This document shows, piece by piece, positions 16,679 to 23,657 of a stretch of 64,000 nt of DNA. The notes beneath the pieces are model-generated. The model had not been told where the DNA came from and made no database searches. It worked only from the letters and a program-made list of their open reading frames with translations. Source of the stretch: Aquimarina sp. Aq78 (GTDB lineage: Bacteria > Bacteroidota > Bacteroidia > Flavobacteriales > Flavobacteriaceae); the NCBI RefSeq assembly GCF_900299525.1, contig NZ_OMKA01000026.1, forward strand, positions 661,337 to 725,336, in the 5' to 3' direction. The first letter of the stretch is position 1. The number at the start of each line of letters is the position of its first letter. Made by a program: the position numbers and the translations under genes.

Positions 16679-17582
16679 GTCTCGCTCCTTTTAAAATTCT
16701 AAACACATGTAATACTTCAGGAAAAATTGCATCCATAGATTCTTTTGCTCCATTAGTAGATCCTGGTAATGCTAATACCAGGGTATTTTTAATTGTTCCT
16801 GCTACACTTCTGGATAACATAGAGTAGGGCATACGATCTTGTCCATATTTACGTACAGCCTCTTCGATACCAGGAATGGTTCGATCTAAAAGTGGTTTTA
16901 ATGCATCTGGGGTAACATCTCGTTTAGAGAGACCTGTACCTCCGGTATAAATAATGAGATCCGCTCCTTGTTGTTGATACTGTTTTGCATTTTCCTGTAT
17001 GATTTCGGTTTCATCGGGGATGATTACATAATCTAAAATATCAACTTCGCATTTTTGTAATTTTGCGATGATGGCTTTACCAGCTTTATCTTCTTTCTTT
17101 CCTTCAGAAATAGTATCAGAACAAACAATAACAGCAGCCTTAAGATCTCTTCTAAATTTATCCTTATAATCAGATTTCCCTCCTTTTTTATTCAGTAATT
17201 TAATATGATGAATCTCGACACCTTTATCGATAGGTTTCAGCATATCATACATATTTAGAGCAACAACACTTGCTCCATGCATTGCTTCTACCTCTACACC
17301 AGTTTTATAAATTGTTTTTATAGTAACCAAAACTGTGATTTCTAACCCTTCAATGGTATACTCAATTCCGGTATATTCTATAGGTAATGGGTGGCAATCA
17401 GGTAGTAAATCCGGAGTTTTTTTCACACCAAGTAATCCTGCAGCTTTGCTCATTGCAAATACGTCCCCTTTAGGAACGGTACCTTGTTCTATAGCCTCTA
17501 TAGTTTCGGGTTTACTAACCTTTACAATTGCCTGAGCTGTTGCAATTCTCAGCGTAGATGTTTTATGAGTGATGTCTACCAT
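16671..17582 (-). CDS. moaCB: Bifunctional MoaC-MoaB/MogA fusion
   Basis: The 303-residue protein fuses cyclic pyranopterin monophosphate synthase MoaC (about 1-150) to a MoaB/MogA molybdopterin adenylyltransferase domain (about 155-303). MoaC shows KGDVFAMSKAAGL, CHPLPI and VEVEAMHGASVVALNMYDM. MoaB/MogA shows IYTGGTGLSKRDVTPDAL, RTIPGIEEAVRKYG and LALPGSTNGAKESMDA. Such fusions are frequent in Bacteroidota and link the second step of the pathway with adenylation of molybdopterin. It lies between moaE (32-bp gap) and moaA (overlap). Confidence 0.93.
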   Translation of the reverse strand: MVDITHKTSTLRIATAQAIVKVSKPETIEAIEQGTVPKGDVFAMSKAAGLLGVKKTPDLLPDCHPLPIEYTGIEYTIEGLEITVLVTIKTIYKTGVEVEAMHGASVVALNMYDMLKPIDKGVEIHHIKLLNKKGGKSDYKDKFRRDLKAAVIVCSDTISEGKKEDKAGKAIIAKLQKCEVDILDYVIIPDETEIIQENAKQYQQQGADLIIYTGGTGLSKRDVTPDALKPLLDRTIPGIEEAVRKYGQDRMPYSMLSRSVAGTIKNTLVLALPGSTNGAKESMDAIFPEVLHVFRILKGARHD

Positions 17583-17614
17583 ATTTTTTTAAATAATAAA
17601 TTTCAAAAACAGGA

Positions 17615-18058
17615 CTAGCTATTCTGTTTCCATTGATGTGTTTGATCTTCAAAAATCTCTTTTCCAAAAACGGGAACGTCTGCTTTAATAGCTTCAACCA
17701 CATATTCTAGGGCTTTAAACACTACTTTTCTTCTTGGGGAAGACACAAATACAAAAAGACAAATCTCCCCGGCATTTACTGTTCCTAAACTATGATAAAT
17801 ATGCATACAGGTAAGGTCAAATTTTTCAAAAGTGGCTTCTCGTATTTCATGAAACTTTTGATTTGCCATTTCTTCATAAGCAGTATAGTCAATAGCACTT
17901 ACCATCTTACCATCAATTTGATCTGCGCGAACTTGCCCCAAAAAAATGTTATGAGCTCCTATACTGGTTTTAGTTTGATGTTTTGCAATAGATGTTCCTA
18001 TAAATTCTGACGAAATAGCACCTTGTACAAATACATTTTTTGGTTTCTTTTTTTCCAT
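17615..18058 (-). CDS. moaE: Molybdopterin synthase large subunit
   Basis: This 147-residue protein is the catalytic subunit of molybdopterin synthase, which takes sulfur from the MoaD thiocarboxylate to make the dithiolene. Visible family motifs are GAHNIFLGQVR, IDYTAYEEMA, HSLGTVNAGE and VFVSSPRRKVVFKALEYVVEAIKADVPVFGKE. The last contains the active Lys and substrate-binding Arg residues. It starts 2 bp after the moeB gene stop. Confidence 0.93.
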   Translation of the reverse strand: MEKKKPKNVFVQGAISSEFIGTSIAKHQTKTSIGAHNIFLGQVRADQIDGKMVSAIDYTAYEEMANQKFHEIREATFEKFDLTCMHIYHSLGTVNAGEICLFVFVSSPRRKVVFKALEYVVEAIKADVPVFGKEIFEDQTHQWKQNS

Positions 18059-18060
18059 TG

Positions 18061-19164
18061 TTATTTTTTTAAATCTATTAGATCTGGTATAATTTCATGT
18101 AAAGCAATAGCTCCTCCTTTTATATGAGATATGTTTTCGAATCCGTTCTGAAGTAAAATCTCTAAAGCTTTTTTACTTCGAATACCAGATTGGCAAAAGA
18201 CTATCGTTTCTTTTTCTTTGGGAATAGTATCTAATTCTTGTTTGAGAATACCTAATGGTATACAAATAGGGTGTAAACTTTCAATTTTTGGTTGTTCATG
18301 AGTTTCGCGAATATCTATAAATTGGGCATTTTTTACTAAAAAAGCTTCCTTGGCCGTAATTTCTGAAATTTGCTTCACACCACAAAAAAGGTCGTAGTCT
18401 GTAGTTTCGAAACGATTTGCAGAATCGAGTACTTTGGATACCTCAGATGTCACTCGATTAATAGTAAAAAATGAGAATTGTGTGGTTAGACAATTATACA
18501 TTAATAATTTTCCGTTAAGCACATCACCCAGGTTTAAAATGATTTTAAGAACCTCGTTGGCTTGCATACTACCAATAATACCTGGTAATACTCCCAGAAC
18601 ACCTATCTCTGCACAAGAAGGAACGCTTCCTGCTTTTGGAGGCTCAGGGAACAAGCATCGATAAGAGGGACCGTTTTGATAATTAAATACAGATACTTGT
18701 CCTTCAAACTTAAAAATAGCACCATATACCAGAGGTTTACCGGTGATAATACAGGCATCATTAACTAGATATCGCGTAGAGAAATTGTCGGTCCCATCAA
18801 CGATAATATCATACTCAGAAAAAAGAGATATGGCATTTTTGGGAGTTAATTTTTCTGTATATGTATTAATAGTTAGCGTAGGGTTAAGGTCTGTAAGACG
18901 TTGTTTTGCCGCTACAGCCTTATTTGTTCCTAAAGAATCAGTCCCATATAAAATCTGACGGTGTAAATTGGAGATATCTACGGTATCAAAATCAACAATA
19001 CCAATTGTACCTACCCCTGCTGCAGTAAGATATTGTAATACAGGGCAACCCAATCCACCAGCTCCTATAACCAATACTTTAGCTGCATCTAGTTTTTCCT
19101 GGCCAGCGGAGCCGATCTCAGGAAGAATAACTTGTCTATGGTATCTGGGATTAAAAGAATTCAT
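18061..19164 (-). CDS. moeB: MoeB/ThiF-type adenylyltransferase with rhodanese domain
   Basis: The 367-residue enzyme adenylates the C-terminal glycine of MoaD before sulfur transfer. The E1-like domain (about 1-250) has VLVIGAGGLGCPVLQYL, the Arg finger region YHRQVILPE and DGTDNFSTRYLVNDAC. A C-terminal rhodanese domain (about 265-367) ends with the Cys loop VFCQSGIRSKKA, so it can probably supply the sulfur itself, as in eukaryotic MOCS3/Uba4. It lies between moaD (23-bp gap) and moaE (2-bp gap). Confidence 0.92.
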   Translation of the reverse strand: MNSFNPRYHRQVILPEIGSAGQEKLDAAKVLVIGAGGLGCPVLQYLTAAGVGTIGIVDFDTVDISNLHRQILYGTDSLGTNKAVAAKQRLTDLNPTLTINTYTEKLTPKNAISLFSEYDIIVDGTDNFSTRYLVNDACIITGKPLVYGAIFKFEGQVSVFNYQNGPSYRCLFPEPPKAGSVPSCAEIGVLGVLPGIIGSMQANEVLKIILNLGDVLNGKLLMYNCLTTQFSFFTINRVTSEVSKVLDSANRFETTDYDLFCGVKQISEITAKEAFLVKNAQFIDIRETHEQPKIESLHPICIPLGILKQELDTIPKEKETIVFCQSGIRSKKALEILLQNGFENISHIKGGAIALHEIIPDLIDLKK

Positions 19165-19187
19165 TATCTATGTTTTGAATAATTAAA

Positions 19188-19424
19188 TTATCCACCAGCG
19201 AATGGCGGCAACAAAGCTACTTCTACTTCTGAATTAATAATATGACTTTGGTCAACTAATTGTTGGTCAATAGCTACTTTAAAATCAGCATTGTCTAATT
19301 TTGGATATTGATTTTTTAGCTTTTTTATTAATTGAGAAACCGAACAAACCTCAGTTTGCAAGTGTTCTTCATTAATGGTTGTGGCCTCGGCCAGCATACC
19401 AAAATATTTAATGGTCAATTGCAT
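19188..19424 (-). CDS. moaD: Molybdopterin synthase sulfur carrier subunit
   Basis: The 78-residue ubiquitin-like protein ends LLPPFAGG, the di-glycine tail that is adenylated by MoeB and turned into a thiocarboxylate. The N-terminus LTIKYFGMLAEATTINEE is the usual first hairpin. It overlaps mobA by 17 bp and precedes moeB, its activating enzyme. Confidence 0.93.
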   Translation of the reverse strand: MQLTIKYFGMLAEATTINEEHLQTEVCSVSQLIKKLKNQYPKLDNADFKVAIDQQLVDQSHIINSEVEVALLPPFAGG

Positions 19425-19992
19425 TTGTAATTGTTTTTAAATCCTCAACGGTATTCATATTGGTTACCAAAACACGCTCTTTGTCAAGTACTGTAATGGT
19501 TTTTGTTTTTACTGCTGAAACGAGTTTACGCAAACGTCGCTCTCCATTAGCAAGTAACTCCTGACACTGATCTGCACATCGTTTTTTATATAATGCGATT
19601 AGTGGAATACTTTTTCCTTCGACTTCAAATTGAACGATATCGTAATCTTCTTTTTTATAGTACAGTAGTTTTTTTAAAAACTCAGTTGTAATTAAAGGAA
19701 CATCACAGCTTATGACCAAATTATGTTCTGTTTTACTGTGCATTAATCCAGAATGCAACCCAGCTAACGGTCCAGATTCAACAATGATATCTTCGACTCT
19801 ATCCATCCCAAAAACGTCATAATCAGAATTACTACTAACGATAATTATTGCATTAACCAACGGTTGTAATGCATCAATACCATGTTGAATAAAAGGTTTG
19901 TCGTCGAGTAAGATCAATCCTTTTTCTCTTCCCATTCTAGAGCTCTTTCCTCCAGCAAGAATAATTCCTGTTATATTTCTTGGATCATTCAT
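19408..19992 (-). CDS. mobA: Molybdenum cofactor guanylyltransferase
   Basis: The 194-residue protein has the nucleotidyltransferase signature GIILAGGKSSRMGREKGLILLDDKP, SGPLAGLHSGL and the metal-binding VISCDVPLI. It attaches GMP to the cofactor to make the MGD form needed by DMSO-reductase-family enzymes such as nitrate reductase. None of those enzymes is encoded in the window. It lies 16 bp after the ModE-like gene and overlaps moaD. Confidence 0.92.
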   Translation of the reverse strand: MNDPRNITGIILAGGKSSRMGREKGLILLDDKPFIQHGIDALQPLVNAIIIVSSNSDYDVFGMDRVEDIIVESGPLAGLHSGLMHSKTEHNLVISCDVPLITTEFLKKLLYYKKEDYDIVQFEVEGKSIPLIALYKKRCADQCQELLANGERRLRKLVSAVKTKTITVLDKERVLVTNMNTVEDLKTITNAIDH

Positions 19993-20008
19993 ATAAACGT
20001 TAAAATGG

Positions 20009-20344
20009 TTATAGCGAGATTTGTTTTAGCTCTTTATCGAGAAATTCCCAGCATTTTTGATTGATATTATCAAATGTCTCGATGATTTTCTCACCATACG
20101 GGGTAAGATTGGCACCACCACCACCTTTGCCACCGGTAGAAGTAATCACCAGAGGTTCTTTGGTAGATTTGTTCATACTGTCTAATAAATTCCAGGCCTT
20201 TTTATATGACATCTCTAAAGCACTGGCTGCTTTACTCAATGAGCCTGTTTGAGCGATTGCTTTTAATAATTTTACTCTTCCTTCACCCAGAAAAACACCA
20301 TGCTCAGATTCTATCCAAATTCTACTTTTTATTACATAATCCAT
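20009..20344 (-). CDS. ModE-like N-terminal winged-helix regulator (single domain)
   Basis: The 111-residue protein is the DNA-binding half of ModE (LysR-type winged helix): RVKLLKAIAQTGSLSKAASALEMSYKKAWNLLDSMN and the wing STGGKGGGGANLTPYGEKII. The molybdate-binding TOBE/Mop domains of full ModE are absent, so it may act constitutively or sense via another partner. It heads the segment mobA-moaD-moeB-moaE-moaCB-moaA. A TATCTTTG -7 box lies at 20365-20372 upstream. Confidence 0.85.
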   Translation of the reverse strand: MDYVIKSRIWIESEHGVFLGEGRVKLLKAIAQTGSLSKAASALEMSYKKAWNLLDSMNKSTKEPLVITSTGGKGGGGANLTPYGEKIIETFDNINQKCWEFLDKELKQISL

Positions 20345-20364
20345 AAATACAACCGTTAGGTTTT

Positions 20365-20372
20365 CAAAGATA
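20365..20372 (-). promoter_or_regulatory. Putative -7 promoter box TATCTTTG for ModE-like operon
   Basis: On the minus strand the sequence reads TATCTTTG, a match to the Bacteroidota -7 consensus TAnnTTTG, 20 bp before the start codon at 20344. The same octamer precedes moeA. No clear TTG at -33 is visible. Confidence 0.5.
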
Positions 20373-20430
20373 CAACGATTTTTTTTAGAGATGTTTTTCT
20401 TTTAGAAGATTTTAATACATAATCTGAACG

Positions 20431-20889
20431 AGGTTGTCTGAAAAGGAGAATTTCAATGTCAAACAGAGCCCTTTGGTAAACTTAGGATAGACTATATCGA
20501 AGTTTTTATACTGTTGATAATCGATTAGTCTTCGACAGGCTATCATTGATTTGTTTTTTTGGGGTGTTGATTTTCAATAAGATAACTTTGTTTTGTGTTT
20601 AAGCTAAATAGTTTCGATTCTACCTTCTTTTCATTTTCTTTGCTCGCCCAAAGAAAACGAAACAAAAGAAAAGGCACTTTTTCAAGGTATTTTCCAGTTG
20701 TACTGAAAACCAGATTAGTTTTGCTAAAATCTTTCCAAGGCTTCAAGATTTTCTAACGCAAAACAAATCCTATACTGGTGAAAAAGATTTTCAAAGCTCT
20801 GCTTTGGAACGCCAATTATTCAATATGTAATTTTTATTGGCTGGCTCAGACTTACAATTCTGTCCTAGATTTACCTTTTCAGACAACCT
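20431..20889. repeat. 459-bp non-coding element with 16-bp perfect terminal inverted repeats
   Basis: The ends are AGGTTGTCTGAAAAGG (20431-20446) and its exact reverse complement CCTTTTCAGACAACCT (20874-20889). The interior has no convincing gene; a 67-codon minus-strand frame at 20543-20746 has no family features. The element fills the gap between moeA and the ModE-like gene, so it looks like an inserted MITE-type or IS-derived relic. A related core GGCTGTCTGAAAAG occurs in the hairpin at 27753-27787. No target-site duplication could be fixed by eye. Confidence 0.6.
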
Positions 20890-20927
20890 TGTCCATTTTA
20901 TAAATTTTTGTTGATGTTTCTATCATT

Positions 20928-22103
20928 TTATGGCAAATTAATTACCTGCACTGTATCCCCAATATTAACTTCTGTTACATCTTCAGGAAGATAAACCAAG
21001 GCATTGGCCATGGCAAAAGATCGTAACATAGAAGATGCTTGTCCATCCAGGATAGTTACTTTGTTCTCTTCAGAATATGCTTTTAAAAACTCAGCTCTTT
21101 GGCCTTTTTTTGCATATTTGAGATTAGAAATAGCAGTAGTTCGTTTTAAATTATACTCTTTATATCCAGAGATTTTGAATAATGCAGGTAATACATAGAT
21201 ATAAAAACAACTTAGCGAAGAAGCAGGATTACCGGGTAGCGCAAATATGGTTGTGCCTTGTTTTTTGGCAAAATATAATGGCTTTCCTGGCTTTTGCTTT
21301 ACTTTATAAAAAATTTCATCGACATCGAGTGCTCTTAATACTTTACCTACAAAATCATAATCTCCAACCGATATTCCTCCAGAAACTAAAACCGCATCAT
21401 AGTGAGCTATTGTATTTTCTAAAAGAGAAAGGGTGATGTCATATTCATCTTCTACCTTAAAATAAGATATATCAGTAAATCCTACTTTGGTTAACGCAGT
21501 TGACAGCATGATCGAATTGCTCTCATAGATTTGTCCATATTTAAGAGTTTGTCCCGGCGGCACTAATTCATTCCCTGTAGCGATGATTGCTATAGATGGT
21601 TTTTGATACACATGTACATGAGTGATTCCCAAAGATGCGAGATATCCTATACCGGCAGCAGTAATCGTAGTTCCTTCAGGAAGTGCGATATCTTCTTTTT
21701 TTATTTGTTCACCAAGAGGGCGAATATTAGCATTAGGCAGCACAGTCTCTTGTACTAGTACTTGGTTATCTTGTATTTCTACTTTTTCTTGCATGATAAC
21801 AGCCTTTGCTCCTGATGGTACAGGGGCGCCTGTAAAAATTCTAATCGCTTTACCTTGCTCGAGATTAGGATCGGTATCATCTCCGGCTTTTACTTCACCG
21901 ATCAGGTCAAATTTTCTTTCTTCGGTAGACCCCAAAGCATATCCATCCATTGCAGATTGCTGAAATGGAGGCATATTGATGGGAGACATAACATCTTTTG
22001 CCAGTACATATCCCAATGCTTTTGATATAGGTATTGTAGTGATAACATCTGTTTTTTTGATGTTATTATTGATGAGTTCAAGGGCTTTTTCTACAGCTAT
22101 CAT
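20928..22103 (-). CDS. moeA: Molybdopterin molybdotransferase
   Basis: MoeA inserts molybdate into adenylated molybdopterin. From the ATG at 22103 the protein has 391 residues. Motifs are PPFQQSAMDGYAL, IIATGNELVPPGQ, YESNSIML, VLVSGGISVGDYD, FALPGNPASS and a C-terminal MoeA-C domain. The frame could open at a GTG (22124), but a TATCTTTG promoter box covers 22124-22131, so that codon would lie upstream of the transcript and ATG 22103 is preferred. It is separated from the rest of the cluster by the inverted-repeat element and probably has its own transcript. Confidence 0.93.
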   Translation of the reverse strand: MIAVEKALELINNNIKKTDVITTIPISKALGYVLAKDVMSPINMPPFQQSAMDGYALGSTEERKFDLIGEVKAGDDTDPNLEQGKAIRIFTGAPVPSGAKAVIMQEKVEIQDNQVLVQETVLPNANIRPLGEQIKKEDIALPEGTTITAAGIGYLASLGITHVHVYQKPSIAIIATGNELVPPGQTLKYGQIYESNSIMLSTALTKVGFTDISYFKVEDEYDITLSLLENTIAHYDAVLVSGGISVGDYDFVGKVLRALDVDEIFYKVKQKPGKPLYFAKKQGTTIFALPGNPASSLSCFYIYVLPALFKISGYKEYNLKRTTAISNLKYAKKGQRAEFLKAYSEENKVTILDGQASSMLRSFAMANALVYLPEDVTEVNIGDTVQVINLP

Positions 22104-22123
22104 AGGTAATTTCGTTGTGTACA

Positions 22124-22131
22124 CAAAGATA
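22124..22131 (-). promoter_or_regulatory. Putative -7 promoter box TATCTTTG for moeA
   Basis: The minus-strand TATCTTTG matches TAnnTTTG and is identical to the box upstream of the ModE-like gene. Its position excludes the GTG at 22124 as a start codon and supports the ATG at 22103. Confidence 0.5.
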
Positions 22132-22265
22132 CAGCGAAATTTTATTAGTAAAACTCTATTTTGAAAAGTTTCATAGGAATGTGTTTAAAATTGATAGTTT
22201 AATTTATCATATCGATGGGTGACATAGATTTTTGATATCACAAAGGATAACCAGTATTCATCATT

Positions 22266-22319
22266 AAAAAGACCTCACAGGAATACTGAATCAAATTCAG
22301 TATGTACCTATGAGGTCTT
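22266..22319 (-). terminator. Two-part stem terminator downstream of 22526-23080
   Basis: An outer stem AAGACCTCA/TGAGGTCTT (22269-22277, 22311-22319) encloses an inner stem ATACTGAAT/ATTCAGTAT (22283-22291, 22295-22303) with a CAA loop. On the minus strand it is followed by TTTTT. It most likely ends the transcript of the unknown gene 22526-23080 and shields moeA. The rest of the 400-bp gap 22104-22525 shows nothing else clear. Confidence 0.7.
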
Positions 22320-22525
22320 ACACTTAGGGGGTGAGTATATCCTATTCCTTGAATAAACTCTGTTAAAAAATGCTAGTCTGGGCCTTGTCAATGATTATAA
22401 AATCATGTTTTTCCAATTACATTTTGACAGACACCCTATGACTATACTGGTTATTGTTGACTTGTTCGACTTATACTAAACTTGATTTAATATAAGTTTA
22501 ACGGGTCTTTTTACGGGATTCCTCA

Positions 22526-23080
22526 TCATAAGGATACAATAGTTGTAATCCTAAGCGTGGGATTGATCTGAGAGATAATCGTAATACTCTTATCTGTTTT
22601 TTCAATCACTTTGGTCTCAGGAATAATATCTACAACTTGATTTTCATTTTTAAGATAGTAGGCATTTTCTTTTTTCTGAAATGACTCACTTAATGTTACT
22701 TCATTCTCGGTATTTGATTTTAAATACATAGATAATGGTCTTGGCTTAAAATCGATAAGCCATGCGATTAACTCTAGGTTAGCAGGAGTGGTTGATTTTG
22801 TTTCTCCTGTTAAAAAATTGATGATGGGTTTAAACTTATCACCGTTAACGCGTTCGATAGCATATGATTTGTTTTCTCCTTCTTCAAATTGAAAAAAACG
22901 ATTTAAAATACTTTCATCATACTTCTCTTTTCTACGGTTTAACAGCCATAAGCAGGCTTCTTTAATTTGTTTACGGGTTGGTTCCAGGAGATAACAGCTC
23001 ATCTCTCCACCTTTTTCCCTGTTGTACTTTTCAAGAATTTCATTCTTGTACGTCATACTTGTTTTTGTTCTCATAGGCAT
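22526..23080 (-). CDS. Uncharacterised 184-residue protein
   Basis: I do not recognise a family. The protein has a basic helical N-terminal half (YKNEILEKYNREKGGEMS, TRKQIKEACLWLLNRRKEKYD) and a middle segment ANLELIAWLIDFKPRPLSMYL. The strand-rich, charged C-terminus ends SITIISQINPTLRITTIVSL. There is no signal peptide or membrane segment. Alternative starts are Met3 and Met9. Tandem TGGAATCnT repeats (23088-23134) lie directly upstream and could be its operator or leader. It has its own terminator at 22266-22319, so it is probably a single-gene transcript. Confidence 0.6.
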   Translation of the reverse strand: MPMRTKTSMTYKNEILEKYNREKGGEMSCYLLEPTRKQIKEACLWLLNRRKEKYDESILNRFFQFEEGENKSYAIERVNGDKFKPIINFLTGETKSTTPANLELIAWLIDFKPRPLSMYLKSNTENEVTLSESFQKKENAYYLKNENQVVDIIPETKVIEKTDKSITIISQINPTLRITTIVSL

Positions 23081-23087
23081 GGGTTAT

Positions 23088-23134
23088 TGGAATCTTTCGG
23101 ATTTCAATGGAATCTTTGGAATCCTTGGAATTGT
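23088..23134. repeat. Iteron-like TGGAATCnT repeats
   Basis: Copies start at 23088, 23108, 23117 and 23126. The last three are in direct 9-bp register (TGGAATCTT, TGGAATCCT, TGGAATTGT). They begin 8 bp upstream of the gene starting at 23080 and so lie in its leader or promoter. Confidence 0.5.
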
Positions 23135-23227
23135 TTACGGATATAGACTTGGGGTCTTTATAAATTCGCTTCAACAATTAGTTCCAGTTTCATTTTGCTA
23201 ACATAGTAAATGTATGGATTTAGATGT

Positions 23228-23241
23228 TACGGAAATCCGTA
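23228..23241. promoter_or_regulatory. Dyad TACGGAAATCCGTA (TACGG-N4-CCGTA)
   Basis: The 5-bp half sites are perfect inverted repeats. The same dyad with a different centre occurs at 27221-27234 and a one-mismatch copy at 26813-26826, all on either side of a two-component system. It may be the binding site of the response regulator at 25630-26298. Confidence 0.4.
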
Positions 23242-23370
23242 GCGCGATGGTAAAAGCTCAAAAGGAAAGTGGCTAAACACTACCGCACCGGATTTCAACT
23301 TTCCGAAAAAAAAGAGGGAAAATCCCCGAACTATTTGATTGCTATCCCAAATCTCTGGTGTAAAACCAGG
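23232..23370 (+). ncRNA. Candidate structured leader upstream of small lipoprotein
   Basis: Between two divergent genes the plus strand can form GAAATCCG/CGGATTTC (23232-23239 with 23289-23296). A competing pair is GGAAAGT/ACTTTCC (23264-23270 with 23298-23304). A perfect hairpin CTGGT-GTAAA-ACCAG lies at 23354-23368. The first two pairings cross each other, so they would be exclusive or form a pseudoknot. It does not match a riboswitch class I know. It could be a regulatory leader of the gene at 23409. Confidence 0.3.
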
Positions 23371-23408
23371 CGGCAATCCCCATGTTAAATCTTAAAAAAT
23401 TAAATATT

Positions 23409-23570
23409 ATGAAAACTTTTTTATACCTACTTATGACCCTATTTATCACTGCAAACCTTGCATCTTGTACTGCAGATAATATTAACGATACCGAAGATAT
23501 CTCTGCTGAGACAGTTGCTACTGAAGGCGATGGAGAAGTTGCAGATGAAGATACAGGAGGAGGTCAGTAA
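23409..23570 (+). CDS. Small lipoprotein, acidic
   Basis: The frame starts at ATG 23409 (an upstream in-frame ATG at 23382 would add nine residues before the signal). The 53-residue product has a lipoprotein signal KTFLYLLMTLFITANLASC with lipobox LASC, leaving a mature acidic peptide of about 33 residues ending EDTGGGQ. The family is not recognised. It is followed by a strong terminator (23596-23637) and then by a TPR histidine kinase gene. It may be the sensed or regulated partner of that kinase, which is inference. Confidence 0.6.
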   Translation: MKTFLYLLMTLFITANLASCTADNINDTEDISAETVATEGDGEVADEDTGGGQ

Positions 23571-23595
23571 TTGCAAGAAAATATTATAAGTTATT

Positions 23596-23637
23596 AATCC
23601 GGTGTATACAGTATAAATTTACTATATACACCGGATT
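23596..23637 (+). terminator. Terminator after small lipoprotein gene
   Basis: The stem AATCCGGTGTATA/TATACACCGGATT (23596-23608, 23625-23637) has 13 perfect pairs followed by TTTTATTTAG. It ends 20 bp before the histidine kinase ATG, so either read-through or a promoter inside the stem must serve the kinase. Confidence 0.75.
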
Positions 23638-23657
23638 TTATTTAGTATTTTAGAGGG

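Noticed and set aside
20543..20746. 67-codon minus-strand frame inside the inverted-repeat element
   Set aside because: No family features, Lys/Ser/Phe-rich composition typical of AT-rich non-coding DNA, and it lies within a repeat-type element.
22425..22440. TTTTGACAGACACCC as a degenerate end of the 459-bp element family
   Set aside because: It matches the terminal repeat only in a few bases and no partner end was found.
23232..23370. Cobalamin or other known riboswitch
   Set aside because: The characteristic conserved boxes are not present; only local stems can be shown, so it is kept as an unclassified leader.
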